Shown one piece after another: positions 24,713 to 33,278 of a DNA stretch of 64,000 nt. The stretch spans positions 1,984,001-2,048,000 of the forward strand of contig NZ_CP126251.1 in the NCBI RefSeq assembly GCF_003234115.2. Reading direction: 5' to 3'. Under the pieces are notes generated by a model that had not been told where the DNA came from, did not search any database, and saw only the letters and a program-made list of their open reading frames with translations. This DNA is from Curtobacterium sp. MCPF17_002. GTDB lineage: Bacteria > Actinomycetota > Actinomycetes > Actinomycetales > Microbacteriaceae. The translations under genes were made by a program, and so were the position numbers. Each line of letters starts with the position of its first letter. Within the stretch, counting starts at the first letter, position 1.

Positions 24713-26224
24713 CTACTGCACGTCCTCGTCGACCCAGTCGAAGGTCTTCGTGACGGCCTTCTTCCAGAGACGGAGCGTGCGGTCGCGCTCCGCGGCGTCG
24801 AGCTGCGGCTCCCAGCGCTGGTCCTCCTGCCAGTTGGCACGGAGCTCGTCGAGGTTCGCCCAGAAGCCGACCGCGAGGCCGGCCGCGTAGGCGGCGCCGA
24901 GCGCCGTCGTCTCGGCGACGACCGGACGGACCACCGGCACGTTGAGGATGTCGGCCTGGAACTGCATGAGCTCGTTGTTGGCGGTCATGCCGCCGTCGAC
25001 CTTGAGCTCCGTCAGGTCCACGCCGGAGTCGGCGTTGACGGCGTCGAGGACCTCGCGGGTCTGCAGCGCCGTCGCCTCGAGGGCGGCACGGGCGATGTGA
25101 CCCTTGTTGACGTAGCGGGTGAGGCCGACGATCGCACCACGGGCATCGGGACGCCAGTACGGCGCGAAGAGCCCCGAGAACGCCGGCACGAAGTACACGC
25201 CGCCGTTGTCCTCGACGGTCTTGGCGAGGGCCTCGACCTCCGGGGCGCTGCCGATGAGACCGAGGTTGTCGCGGAGCCACTGGATGAGCGAACCGGTGAC
25301 GGCGATCGATCCCTCCAGCGCGTAGTGCGTCTCCTGGTCGCCGAGCTTGTAGCCGACGGTGGTGAGCAGCCCGTTCTCCGAGCGGACGATGTCCGTGCCC
25401 GTGTTGAAGATCAGGAAGTTGCCGGTGCCGTAGGTGTTCTTCGACTCGCCCTGGTCGAACGCCGCCTGGCCGAACGTCGCGGCCTGCTGGTCGCCGAGGA
25501 TGCCCGCGATGGGCACCTCGCGGAGCAGGTTCGACGACTCGACGTGGCCGTAGACCTCGGAGGAGCTGACGATCTCGGGGAGCATCGCCTTCGGCACACC
25601 GAAGTCGGCGAGGATGTCGTCGCGCCACTGGAGCGTCTCGAGGTCCATGAACAGGGTGCGGGACGCGTTCGTGACGTCGGTCTTGTGCACGCCGCCGTCG
25701 ACGCCACCGGTCAGGTTCCAGAGGACCCAGGTGTCGGTGGTGCCGAACAGCAGGTCGCCGGCCTCGGCCTTCTCACGTGCACCCTCGACGTTCTCGAGGA
25801 TCCACATGATCTTGGTGCCGGCGAAGTAGGTCGCGAGCGGCAGGCCGACGATCGCCTTGTAGCGGTCGGTGTCCCCGTCGGCGAGCTTGTCGACGATCGC
25901 CTGCGTGCGGGTGTCCTGCCAGACGATGGCGTTGTAGACGGGCTTGCCGGTGGTCTTGTCCCAGACCACCGCGGTCTCGCGCTGGTTCGTGATGCCGACC
26001 GCCGCGACGTCGTGGCGGGTGATGTCGGCGCGGGACAGTGCCTGGCCGATGACCTCACGGGTGTTGTCCCAGATCTCCGACGGGTCGTGCTCGACCCACC
26101 CGGCACGCGGGAAGATCTGCTCGTGTTCCTTTTGTCCGACGGAGATGATCGAGCCGGAGTGGTCGAAGACGATCGCTCGCGTGCTGGTCGTTCCCTGGTC
26201 GATGGCGACGATGTAGTCGGCCAT
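24713..26224 (-). CDS. glpK: Glycerol kinase
   Basis: GlpK phosphorylates glycerol to glycerol 3-phosphate, trapping it after entry through GlpF. The 503 residues show the FGGY-kinase motifs: [15 protein letters not shown] (8-22), [25 protein letters not shown], the CHO-kinase signature around [16 protein letters not shown] and [20 protein letters not shown] 26224 has AAGGAGC upstream. It follows glpF by 29 bases in one operon. Confidence 0.97.
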   Translation of the reverse strand: MADYIVAIDQGTTSTRAIVFDHSGSIISVGQKEHEQIFPRAGWVEHDPSEIWDNTREVIGQALSRADITRHDVAAVGITNQRETAVVWDKTTGKPVYNAIVWQDTRTQAIVDKLADGDTDRYKAIVGLPLATYFAGTKIMWILENVEGAREKAEAGDLLFGTTDTWVLWNLTGGVDGGVHKTDVTNASRTLFMDLETLQWRDDILADFGVPKAMLPEIVSSSEVYGHVESSNLLREVPIAGILGDQQAATFGQAAFDQGESKNTYGTGNFLIFNTGTDIVRSENGLLTTVGYKLGDQETHYALEGSIAVTGSLIQWLRDNLGLIGSAPEVEALAKTVEDNGGVYFVPAFSGLFAPYWRPDARGAIVGLTRYVNKGHIARAALEATALQTREVLDAVNADSGVDLTELKVDGGMTANNELMQFQADILNVPVVRPVVAETTALGAAYAAGLAVGFWANLDELRANWQEDQRWEPQLDAAERDRTLRLWKKAVTKTFDWVDEDVQ

Positions 26225-26253
26225 TGGTGCTCCTTACGGGTTCGTTCGGTGGG

Positions 26254-26976
26254 TCAGGCGAGGGGGAGGAGAGCGTAGGACAGGCCGGCCGCGAGGGCAC
26301 CGCCGACGAGGGGGCCGACGACCGGCACCCAGGCGTAGGCCCAGTCGCTCGAGCCCTTGCCCGCGATCGGCAGGAAGGCGTGCGCGATGCGCGGACCGAG
26401 GTCACGTGCCGGGTTGATGGCGTAGCCGGTCGGGCCACCGAGGCTGACACCGATCGCGATCACGAGGAAGGCGACGGGGATGGCGCCGAGCTCGGCCGGG
26501 GTCTTGCCGTTGGTGAACGCGATGACGACGAACACGAGCACGAAGGTGCCGATGATCTCGGTGACGAGGTTCCAGCCGTACGAGCGGATCGCCGGGCCGG
26601 TCGAGAAGACGCCGAGCTTGGCGGCCGCGTCGGGCTCCTCGTCGAAGTGCTGCTTGTAGGCGAGCCAGACGATGACGGCACCGATGATCGCGCCGATCAG
26701 CTGGGCGAGCCAGTAGAGGAACATCTCGCCGACGGTGATGTTGCCGAGGATGGCCTGCGCGAGGCTCACCGCCGGGTTGAGCTGGCCGCCGGACTTGTAC
26801 GCCACGGTGACACCGGCGAAGACCGCGAAGCCCCAGCCGATCGTGACCATGAGGAACCCGGCGCCGAAGCCCTTCGACTTCGTCAGGGAGACGGCGGCGA
26901 CGACGCCACCACCGAGGATGATGAGCATCGCCGTACCGACGAGCTCAGACAGGAAATTGACGCCGATGCCGTCCAT
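26254..26976 (-). CDS. glpF: Glycerol uptake facilitator (aquaglyceroporin)
   Basis: GlpF is a membrane channel for glycerol. The 240 residues have six membrane helices and both half-helix NPA motifs: GGQLNPAVSLAQAI and GYAINPARDLGPRI, the second with the Asp after NPAR typical of glycerol-conducting members. ATG 26976 has GGAGG 8 bases upstream. It is the first gene of glpFK and divergent from dhaKLM, so one regulator can control glycerol and dihydroxyacetone use together. Confidence 0.96.
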   Translation of the reverse strand: MDGIGVNFLSELVGTAMLIILGGGVVAAVSLTKSKGFGAGFLMVTIGWGFAVFAGVTVAYKSGGQLNPAVSLAQAILGNITVGEMFLYWLAQLIGAIIGAVIVWLAYKQHFDEEPDAAAKLGVFSTGPAIRSYGWNLVTEIIGTFVLVFVVIAFTNGKTPAELGAIPVAFLVIAIGVSLGGPTGYAINPARDLGPRIAHAFLPIAGKGSSDWAYAWVPVVGPLVGGALAAGLSYALLPLA

Positions 26977-27050
26977 CGGTGGCCTCCAGTGCGTGAGGGT
27001 GGGGGACCGGTGGTGCTGCGCCGGCACTCCCCGTTGAGTGATTGAGGCCG

Positions 27051-27056
27051 AGCATA
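27051..27056 (-). promoter_or_regulatory. Probable -10 box of glpFK
   Basis: TATGCT on the minus strand, about 75 bases before the glpF ATG. Confidence 0.4.
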
Positions 27057-27106
27057 GTGACGCTGCTTCCCGCCGGGCGATGAGTTCGTGAGGGAACTGC
27101 GGAAAA

Positions 27107-27122
27107 GTGCACGAACGTGCAG
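27107..27122. promoter_or_regulatory. Operator-like dyad 1, glpF-dhaK region
   Basis: TGCAC-GAAC-GTGCA (core 27108-27121), a perfect 5-base-arm dyad identical in sequence to the one at 27173. It lies about 50 bases upstream of the glpF -10. Confidence 0.6.
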
Positions 27123-27171
27123 GGCGGGTGTGCGCAGGAGCGTCCGCGGCCCCGCCGTTGCCGAACCGGCT

Positions 27172-27187
27172 GTGCACGAACGTGCAC
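27172..27187. promoter_or_regulatory. Operator-like dyad 2, glpF-dhaK region
   Basis: GTGCAC-GAAC-GTGCAC, 6-base arms, 65 bases (about six helical turns) from dyad 1 and about 31 bases before the TACATT box of dhaK, so over the expected -35 region. Confidence 0.6.
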
Positions 27188-27218
27188 CGGACCCGAACGG
27201 GTGAGCGCCACGACGATG

Positions 27219-27224
27219 TACATT
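27219..27224 (+). promoter_or_regulatory. Probable -10 box of dhaKLM
   Basis: TACATT, about 65 bases before the dhaK ATG. Confidence 0.4.
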
Positions 27225-27289
27225 GAGGCAACTCCGGTCGACGACGGCGGTGTGCTGCCCTCGCGACCCCCTCACCCGTGGAGGTCAGC

Positions 27290-28291
27290 ATGAAGAAGCT
27301 CATCAACGATCCGCAGGCCGTGGTCGACGAGACCGTCCGCGGGTTCGCCCGTGCCCACGCCGGACACGTCGTCCTGGTCGAGGACCCGATCCACCTGCAC
27401 CGCGCGGACGCTCCGGTGACCGGCAAGGTCGGGATCGTCAGCGGTGGCGGCAGCGGGCACGAGCCCCTCCACGCCGGGTTCGTCGGCTACGGGATGCTCG
27501 ACGCCGCGGTCCCCGGTCCGGTGTTCACGAGCCCCACGCCCGACCCGATCGTCGCCGCCACGAAGGCCGTCGACGGGGGAGCGGGCGTGCTCCACATCGT
27601 GAAGAACTACACCGGCGACGTCCTCAACTTCGAGACGGCCGCCGAGCTCGCCGGCATGGAGGACATCCGTGTCGAGGCGATCGTGGTCGACGACGACGTG
27701 GCCGTGCAGGACTCGCTCTACACGGCGGGCCGACGCGGAGTCGCCGGCACCGTCGTCGTCGAGAAGTGCGCCGGTGCCGCCGCCGAGCGCGGGGACGACC
27801 TCGACGCCGTCGCCGCCGTCGCCCGGCACGTCAACGACGTCACCCGGTCGATGGGCCTGGCGCTGTCCTCCGGGACCGTCCCGCACGCCGGCGAACCGTC
27901 GTTCACCCTGGCCGACGACGAGGTCGAACTCGGCATCGGCATCCACGGCGAGCCCGGCCGTGAGCGCATCGCCATGGCCCCGGCGGACGAGCTCGTCGAC
28001 CGGGTCCTCGAGCCGATCCTCACCGACCTGTCCGCCCCGGCCGGTTCGCAGCTCCTGCTGCTCGTGAACGGCATGGGCGGGACCCCGCTCTCGGAGCTCT
28101 ACATCGTCTACCGACGCGCCGCCGAGGTCCTCACCGACCGCGGGTACGAGGTCGCGCGTAGCCTGGTCGGCGACTACGTGACATCCCTCGAGATGCAGGG
28201 GTTCTCGCTCACCGTGACGGTGCTCGACGACGACCTCACCGCCCTCTGGGACGCACCGGTGGAGACCCCGGCACTGCGCTGGGGACGCTGA
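27290..28291 (+). CDS. dhaK: Dihydroxyacetone kinase, DhaK subunit
   Basis: DhaK binds dihydroxyacetone covalently through a histidine; DhaL then transfers phosphate to it. The 333 residues show [19 protein letters not shown] (48-66), the [13 protein letters not shown] stretch and the hemiaminal histidine H219 in [11 protein letters not shown] chose ATG 27290, preceded by GGAGG; an in-frame GTG at 27278 sits in that ribosome site and is unlikely. The separate dhaL and dhaM genes show the PTS-dependent form of the enzyme. Confidence 0.96.
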   Translation: MKKLINDPQAVVDETVRGFARAHAGHVVLVEDPIHLHRADAPVTGKVGIVSGGGSGHEPLHAGFVGYGMLDAAVPGPVFTSPTPDPIVAATKAVDGGAGVLHIVKNYTGDVLNFETAAELAGMEDIRVEAIVVDDDVAVQDSLYTAGRRGVAGTVVVEKCAGAAAERGDDLDAVAAVARHVNDVTRSMGLALSSGTVPHAGEPSFTLADDEVELGIGIHGEPGRERIAMAPADELVDRVLEPILTDLSAPAGSQLLLLVNGMGGTPLSELYIVYRRAAEVLTDRGYEVARSLVGDYVTSLEMQGFSLTVTVLDDDLTALWDAPVETPALRWGR

Positions 28292-28323
28292 ACCACCGTC
28301 CACCCTCCAGGAAGGAACACGAA

Positions 28324-28962
28324 TTGGCGCTCGACACCGCATGGGCCATCGAATGGGTCCGACGCACCGCCGCGACGATCGACGAGCACCGGGCCGAGCT
28401 CGTCACGCTCGACCGGGAGATCGGCGACGGCGACCACGGTGAGAACCTCGACCGGGGCTTCCGTGCCGTGCTCGAGGCCGTCGACACCGGTTCGTTCGAC
28501 ACCCCGGGAGCCGTGCTCAAGGTCGTCGCGACGAAGCTCATCTCGACGGTCGGCGGCGCTGCCGGCCCGCTCTTCGGGACCGCGTACCTCAAGGCGGCCC
28601 AGGCAGCCGGCGACGCCACCGAGCTCGACCCGGACGGCCTCGTCGCCGTGCTGACCGCGGCGCGCGACGGCATCGTCTCGCGCGGCAAGGCCGCGGTCGG
28701 CGACAAGACGATGGTGGACGCCTGGTCGCCCGCCGTCGACGCCGCCGCGACCGCCGCGACCGCGGGCGACAGCCCCGAGCAGGTGCTCGCGGCCGCCGCG
28801 GACGCCGCCGTCACCGGTGCCGAGTCGACCGACGCGCTCGTCGCCCACAAGGGCCGCGCGAGCTACCTCGGGGAGCGCGCCGTCGGACACCGGGACCCGG
28901 GTGCCCAGTCGACGGTGTACATCCTCCGTGCCGCGGTCGACGCCGTCCGGAGCGCAGCGTGA
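28324..28962 (+). CDS. dhaL: Dihydroxyacetone kinase, ADP-binding DhaL subunit
   Basis: DhaL carries a tightly bound ADP that is rephosphorylated by DhaM and passes phosphate to dihydroxyacetone on DhaK. The 212 residues contain the Mg-binding aspartates D30, D35 and D37 in LDREIGDGDHGEN, GGAAGPLFGTAY and GDKTMVDAW. The start is the rare codon TTG at 28324, supported by AGGAAGG upstream and by homology beginning at once; no ATG or GTG is available nearby. The stop overlaps dhaM (GTGA). Confidence 0.95.
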   Translation: MALDTAWAIEWVRRTAATIDEHRAELVTLDREIGDGDHGENLDRGFRAVLEAVDTGSFDTPGAVLKVVATKLISTVGGAAGPLFGTAYLKAAQAAGDATELDPDGLVAVLTAARDGIVSRGKAAVGDKTMVDAWSPAVDAAATAATAGDSPEQVLAAAADAAVTGAESTDALVAHKGRASYLGERAVGHRDPGAQSTVYILRAAVDAVRSAA

Positions 28963-29681
28963 CCGTCGGCATCCTGATCGTCTCGCACAGCGCGGCGATC
29001 GCGACGGGCACCGTCGAACTCGCCCGGCAGATGGCCGCCGACGTCCCGCTCGTGGCCGCCGGCGGCACCGACGACGGCGGGATCGGCACCTCGTTCGACG
29101 CGATCACGGCCGGCATCGAGGAGCTCGCCGACGCGGACGCCGTGGTCGTCCTGTGCGACCTCGGCTCGGCCTACCTCACCACCGACACGGCGCTCGACTT
29201 CCTCGACGACGACGCCCGTGCGCGGGTGCACGTCTCGCAGGCACCGCTGGTGGAGGGCGCGGTCGCAGCGGCCGTCGCCGCGCAGACGGGCGGGGACGTC
29301 GACGCCGTCCTGGCCGCCGCCGCGTCCGCCGCAGCCTCCGAGACGGACGCGGGTCGCGCCTCCAGTCCGTCCGGTCACCAGCCTGGAGGCGCGGAGACGG
29401 TCTCCGGGACCGGTTCCGTCGACGACGTGGCCGTGTCCGAGACCGTCGCGCTCGTCAACGAGACCGGGCTGCACGCCCGCCCCGCGGCGGAGTTCGTGAA
29501 GACCGCCGCGAAGTACGAGGCGACGGTCCGGGTGAACGGTGTGGACGCGAAGAGCCTGCTCGCGATCATGGCGCTGGCGCTCCCGAAGGGGGCGGCGGTC
29601 ACCATCGAGGGCACCGGGCCGGACGCACAGGACGCCGTCGCGGCGCTCGTCGCACTCGTGCGGTCCGGCTTCGGCGAGTAG
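28959..29681 (+). CDS. dhaM: PTS-dependent dihydroxyacetone kinase phosphotransferase DhaM (EIIA-HPr fusion)
   Basis: DhaM relays phosphate from the PTS to DhaL-ADP. The 240 residues have an N-terminal EIIA-mannose-type domain (about 1-125) with active H10 in LIVSHSAA, a linker, and a complete HPr domain (161-240) with H172 in GLHARPAAEF and the regulatory-type serine S199 in AKSLLAIM. The EI-like third domain seen in E. coli DhaM is absent. Remarkably, residues 133-145 of the linker (RASSPSGHQPGGA) are encoded by a CTGGAGG-family inverted repeat inserted in frame. GTG start overlapping dhaL by 4 bases. Confidence 0.95.
   Translation: MTVGILIVSHSAAIATGTVELARQMAADVPLVAAGGTDDGGIGTSFDAITAGIEELADADAVVVLCDLGSAYLTTDTALDFLDDDARARVHVSQAPLVEGAVAAAVAAQTGGDVDAVLAAAASAAASETDAGRASSPSGHQPGGAETVSGTGSVDDVAVSETVALVNETGLHARPAAEFVKTAAKYEATVRVNGVDAKSLLAIMALALPKGAAVTIEGTGPDAQDAVAALVALVRSGFGE
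29355..29393. repeat. CTGGAGG-family inverted repeat inside dhaM
   Basis: CGCGCCTCCAG (29355-29365), a 17-base loop, CTGGAGGCGCG (29383-29393). The arms are those of the dispersed family but in reversed order compared with every intergenic copy. It is in frame and codes for the interdomain linker. Confidence 0.85.
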
Positions 29682-29734
29682 ACCGCGCCGTTCCGGCCGC
29701 CCCCGAATCGCCACCGGGCCGCTTCCCGGCGTCG

Positions 29735-30364
29735 TCAGCGGATCGAGACCGTGCCGGCGAGGTCGAGGTCCGATGGGCCGCCGGTGACCCCGGCGTCGGC
29801 CAGGAGCGTCGCGCCGAACACCGCGCTCCAGAAGGTCCGGGCATCGCGACCGACGCCGCTGCCGCTCGTCCACCCGTGCTCGGCGACGACCCGCTCGAGG
29901 TAGCGCTCGGACTGGCGGAACAGCACCGCCAGCAGCAGCCGGACCCGTTCGCGCTGTCCGGCGTCGTCACCGGCTGCCGCGAGGGCCCGGACGACGAGCG
30001 GGGTCGAGGGCATCGCGAGGGCGGTCCGGGCGAGCACGTGCCGGAACGCCTCGGCCGAGGATGCCCGCCGCCCCGCCGCCTGCAGCCGCGTGGTGTCGCG
30101 GAGGAACAGCGCGAACGCGGCGTCGAGGACGAGGCGGTCCTTCGACCCGTAGTGGTGCGTGATCTGGTTCGGGTACACGCCGGCCGCACGGGCGATCTCG
30201 CTGACCGTGACCGAGCGCCGGGCGCCGCCGCCGCCGCCGCTGCTGCCGCTGCCGCCGACGCTGCCGCTGCCGCTGGTGCTGAGCAGTCCGGCGGTCGCCG
30301 CGAGGATCCGCGCGCGGGTCGCTGCGCCGCGGGAGGTGCCGGGTCCGTCGGTCGTGGTTGCCAT
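29735..30364 (-). CDS. TetR-family transcriptional regulator
   Basis: A 209-residue TetR-type repressor. Helix-turn-helix at about 52-76 (VTVSEIARAAGVYPNQITHHYGSKDRLVLD). A Gly/Ser-rich run of about 18 residues (SGSGSVGGSGSSGGGGG), encoded by CCG/CTG-like triplets, lies between helix 1 and helix 2, where the family normally has a short turn. I took ATG 30364, since the upstream in-frame ATG at 30400 falls within the operator sequence. Divergent from the ketosynthase gene; the dyads between them are its probable operators. Confidence 0.88.
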   Translation of the reverse strand: MATTTDGPGTSRGAATRARILAATAGLLSTSGSGSVGGSGSSGGGGGARRSVTVSEIARAAGVYPNQITHHYGSKDRLVLDAAFALFLRDTTRLQAAGRRASSAEAFRHVLARTALAMPSTPLVVRALAAAGDDAGQRERVRLLLAVLFRQSERYLERVVAEHGWTSGSGVGRDARTFWSAVFGATLLADAGVTGGPSDLDLAGTVSIR

Positions 30365-30371
30365 TCCGGAA

Positions 30372-30386
30372 TTGTACGTGGTACAA
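30372..30386. promoter_or_regulatory. TetR-type operator 1
   Basis: TTGTAC-GTG-GTACAA, a perfect dyad, 7 bases from the tetR start codon. Confidence 0.7.
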
Positions 30387-30392
30387 CTCAAC

Positions 30393-30407
30393 TTGTTCAA
30401 CGTACAA
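30393..30407. promoter_or_regulatory. TetR-type operator 2
   Basis: TTGTTC-AAC-GTACAA, one mismatch from operator 1 and exactly 21 bases (two turns) away; just upstream of the ketosynthase ribosome site. Confidence 0.6.
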
Positions 30408-30420
30408 GAAGGAGTCTCCA

Positions 30421-31641
30421 GTGGACATCTCGATCACCGGCTACGGCGCGGTCTCCCCGTTCGGCCACGGCGTCGACGCACTCTGGGACGCGCTCGTCGC
30501 CGGCCGGTCCGGCGTGCGCGTCCTCGACCGGTCCGGCGCGCTGTGGGACCGACTGCCGATCCGGGTCGGGGCCGACGCGGCGCTCGACGCCGACGGCGCG
30601 CTCGGACGGGTCCGGGCGAACCGCCTCGACCGGAGCCAACAGCTCGCCCTCGTCGCCGCCGAGGAGGCCTGGGCGGACGCCGGGGCGCCGACGGTGGAGG
30701 GCGACCGACTCGCCGTGGTGGTCGGCACGGGCATCGGGGGAGTGGAGACGCTCCTCGACGCCCACGACGTGCTCGGCGAGTCCGGAGCACGGCGCGTGTC
30801 CCCGCGCACGGTGCCGATGCTCATGGCCAACGGCGCGGCCGCGCAGATCAGCATCGCGTTCGGCGCCCGCGCGGGGGCCTACACGACGGTGTCCGCCTGC
30901 GCCTCCGGGGCCGAGGCGATCGCGATGGCCGCGCGGCTGATCGTCACGGGCGAGGCCGACGTCGTGGTCGCCGGCGGGACCGAGGCCGCGGTCACCCCGG
31001 TCACGATGGCGTCCTTCGCCCAGTCCCAGGCGCTCGCGAAGCCCCTCGACGACGACCCGACCATGCTCTCGCGCCCGTTCGACGCCGACCGCCGCGGGTT
31101 CGTCCTGGGCGAGGGCGCCGGGTTCGTCGTCCTCGAGCGCGCGTCGCACGCCGTGGCCCGGGCGCAGCGGTCGCACGGCACGCTCGCCGGGTGGGGCATC
31201 ACCTCGGACGCCTTCCACATCACCGCGCCGCTCGCCGACGGCAGCGAGCAGGAGCGCGCGATGACGGCGGCGATCCGGATGGCCGGACTCACCGGCGCGG
31301 AGATCGACCACGTCAACGCGCACGCGACCGGCACGCCCGTCGGCGACGTCGGTGAGGCCGCAGCGATCACGCGGGCGGTCGGCACCGGTGCGCTCGTGAC
31401 TGCGCCGAAGAGCGCGATCGGGCACATGTTCGGTGCGGCGGGCGCGGTCGAGTCGATCCTCGCCGTGCGGGCGATCGAGACCGGACTCGTGCCGCCGACG
31501 CTGAACCTGGAGCACCTGGACCCGGCGGTCGAGCTCGACGTGGTGGCCGGGGTCGCGCGCCGCGCACCGCTCCGGACGGCGCTCAACAACTCGTTCGGGT
31601 TCGGCGGTCAGAACGCGTCGCTGGTGTTCACCGCGGCGTGA
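30421..31641 (+). CDS. Beta-ketoacyl-ACP synthase II-type ketosynthase
   Basis: This is a stand-alone KAS II (FabF-like) condensing enzyme of 406 residues, elongating acyl-ACP with malonyl-ACP. The catalytic triad is visible: C160 in VSACASGAEA, H301 in NAHATGTPVGD, and H335 in PKSAIGHMFGAAG with K330; NNSFGFGGQN closes the fold. The start is GTG 30421 with AAGGAG 7 bases upstream. No ACP, ketoreductase or dehydratase lies nearby, so it is probably an accessory copy under the neighbouring TetR protein, not the main fabF. It overlaps the convergent XRE gene by 14 bases. Confidence 0.93.
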   Translation: MDISITGYGAVSPFGHGVDALWDALVAGRSGVRVLDRSGALWDRLPIRVGADAALDADGALGRVRANRLDRSQQLALVAAEEAWADAGAPTVEGDRLAVVVGTGIGGVETLLDAHDVLGESGARRVSPRTVPMLMANGAAAQISIAFGARAGAYTTVSACASGAEAIAMAARLIVTGEADVVVAGGTEAAVTPVTMASFAQSQALAKPLDDDPTMLSRPFDADRRGFVLGEGAGFVVLERASHAVARAQRSHGTLAGWGITSDAFHITAPLADGSEQERAMTAAIRMAGLTGAEIDHVNAHATGTPVGDVGEAAAITRAVGTGALVTAPKSAIGHMFGAAGAVESILAVRAIETGLVPPTLNLEHLDPAVELDVVAGVARRAPLRTALNNSFGFGGQNASLVFTAA

Positions 31642-32461
31642 GCTCCTGCAGGCCGGTGACCCGGAGCAGGTCGAGCTTGGCGGCGTCCTCGGTGCCCGGG
31701 ACCGCGGTGTAGACGACGATCCGCAGGTCGCCGGCGGGCACGCTGAGCACGTCGCAGTCGATCTCGATCGGACCGACCGGGGTCTCGACGGTCTTCCGGC
31801 TGGCACGGTGCTCGGCGATCCGGCCGGTGTCCCAGCGCCGCTCGAACTCGGGCGACCCGCGGCGGAGCCGGGCGACGAGTTCGGCGAGGTCACGGTCGGC
31901 CGGGTAGCGTCCGACGGCGGCACGGAGGTCGGCGGCGAGGTCGCTCGAGAAGTCCTCCTGGTGGGTGTCGTCCCACGCGACGCCGTCGTGGCCGTGCATG
32001 AAGTGCCGCCAGACCAGGTTCCGCTCGATGCCGGTGTAGCGGGTCGGGTCGCCGGACAGCGCGGCCCAGAGGTCGTTCCAGAGCACGATGTCGTGGGCGG
32101 CCGTGAACACCGCGAGCGGCACGTCGCCGAGCCGGTCGACGATCCGCTGGACGCCCGGGGTCACGTGGCGGGGGACCACCTGACGCGACGGCGCCGCGGC
32201 CCCGGCGACGCGGAACAGGTGGTCGCGCTCGTCGGTCGTGAGGCGGAGCGCCGTGGCGAGCGCACCGAGCATCTGCGGCGACGGGTTCGTCGCACGGCCC
32301 TGCTCGAGGCGGACGACGTAGTCGACGCTCACCCCGGCGAGCGCCGCGAGCTCCTCGCGGCGGAGCCCGGATGTCCGTCGACCGGCACCGGCGGGCAGGC
32401 CGACCTCCTCCGGGCGGACCCGGTCGCGCCAGGACCGCAGGACGTTCGCGAACTCGCTCAT
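31628..32461 (-). CDS. XRE-family regulator with MmyB-like C-terminal domain
   Basis: A 277-residue transcription factor. The N-terminal HTH_31-type helix-turn-helix (about 28-58: RTSGLRREELAALAGVSVDYVVRLEQGR) is followed by a MmyB-like ligand-binding domain (VFTAAHDIVLWNDLWAALSGDP, NLVWRHFMH, GSPEFERRWDTGRIAEHRASRKT). Proteins of this type often sit divergent from an SDR oxidoreductase and control it, as here. The ligand is unknown. Its 3' end overlaps the ketosynthase gene. Confidence 0.92.
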   Translation of the reverse strand: MSEFANVLRSWRDRVRPEEVGLPAGAGRRTSGLRREELAALAGVSVDYVVRLEQGRATNPSPQMLGALATALRLTTDERDHLFRVAGAAAPSRQVVPRHVTPGVQRIVDRLGDVPLAVFTAAHDIVLWNDLWAALSGDPTRYTGIERNLVWRHFMHGHDGVAWDDTHQEDFSSDLAADLRAAVGRYPADRDLAELVARLRRGSPEFERRWDTGRIAEHRASRKTVETPVGPIEIDCDVLSVPAGDLRIVVYTAVPGTEDAAKLDLLRVTGLQELTPR

Positions 32462-32550
32462 GGGTCCATCATCGCCCCGGGCACGGCGTCCTCCCTGGTA
32501 CTGGTGGTCCCACCGTCGTCCGGTGCCTGGGGGATCCGTCCGAGCGGGCC

Positions 32551-32556
32551 GAGGAT
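32551..32556 (+). promoter_or_regulatory. -10 box of leaderless SDR gene
   Basis: GAGGAT, 7 bases before the ATG at 32564. Confidence 0.4.
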
Positions 32557-32563
32557 CGGTGGC

Positions 32564-33244
32564 ATGACAACGACACTCATCACCGGAGCCAACCGCAGCC
32601 TGGGCCTCGAGACCGTCCGCCGCCTCGTCGAGGCCGGGCACACCGTGTACGCCGGCATGCGCGACCCGTCCCGCGGTGACGACGCCCGTGCGCTCGGCGC
32701 CCACGTCGTCCAGCTCGACGTGACCGACCAGCAGAGCATCGAGCGGGCGGTCGCGACGATCCCCGAGCTCGACGTGCTCGTGAACAACGCCGGGGTGCTC
32801 GGCACCTCGTTCGGCGTGGACGACCTCGACGCCGCGGCCATCGCCGCCGTGCTCGACACGAACGTCACCGGGGTGGTGCGGGTCACCCAGGCGGCGCTCC
32901 CGCTCCTCCGTGAGTCGGCGAACCCGGTCATCGTGAACGTGGCGTCCGGCGTCGGGTTCCCGCGGTGGCTGTCGACGCCCGGGCGGGACGAGTTCCCGGT
33001 GCCGGCGATCCCGTACGCCGCGTCGAAGGCGGCCCTCATCGCGCTGACGGTGCAGTACGCCAAGAACCTGCCGACCTTCCGGGTGAACGCGAGCGACCCC
33101 GGGTACACGGCGACGGAGTTCAACGGGTTCGGTGGCCACCAGACCGTGAGCGAGGGGACCGACGCCACGGTGGCGCTGGCGACGCTCGGGACCTACGGCC
33201 CGACCGGCGAGTTCCACGACCGCGAGGGCCGCGTCGAGTACTGA
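32564..33244 (+). CDS. SDR-family oxidoreductase
   Basis: A classical short-chain dehydrogenase of 226 residues. Cofactor loop TGANRSLGLETV (6-17), VLVNNAGVLG, catalytic Ser in VNVASGVGF and YAASKAALIAL with the Tyr/Lys pair; DPGYTATEFNGF follows. The substrate is unknown. It is divergent from the XRE-MmyB regulator with 102 bases between starts; it has a -10 box but no ribosome site, so a leaderless message is likely. Confidence 0.92.
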   Translation: MTTTLITGANRSLGLETVRRLVEAGHTVYAGMRDPSRGDDARALGAHVVQLDVTDQQSIERAVATIPELDVLVNNAGVLGTSFGVDDLDAAAIAAVLDTNVTGVVRVTQAALPLLRESANPVIVNVASGVGFPRWLSTPGRDEFPVPAIPYAASKAALIALTVQYAKNLPTFRVNASDPGYTATEFNGFGGHQTVSEGTDATVALATLGTYGPTGEFHDREGRVEY

Positions 33245-33278
33245 GGCCCGCCCGCCCGCACGCCCGCGACGGACTCCG

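Larger units (their letters stand above)
26977..27289. other. glpF-dhaK intergenic control region (313 bases)
   Basis: No gene. It holds a minus-strand -10 (TATGCT) for glpF, two identical 14-bp dyads, a plus-strand TACATT before dhaK, and GGAGG just before each start. Confidence 0.6.

Noticed and set aside
27278..27289. GTG 27278 as dhaK start
   Set aside because: It lies in the GGAGG ribosome site of the ATG at 27290 and adds only four non-conserved residues.
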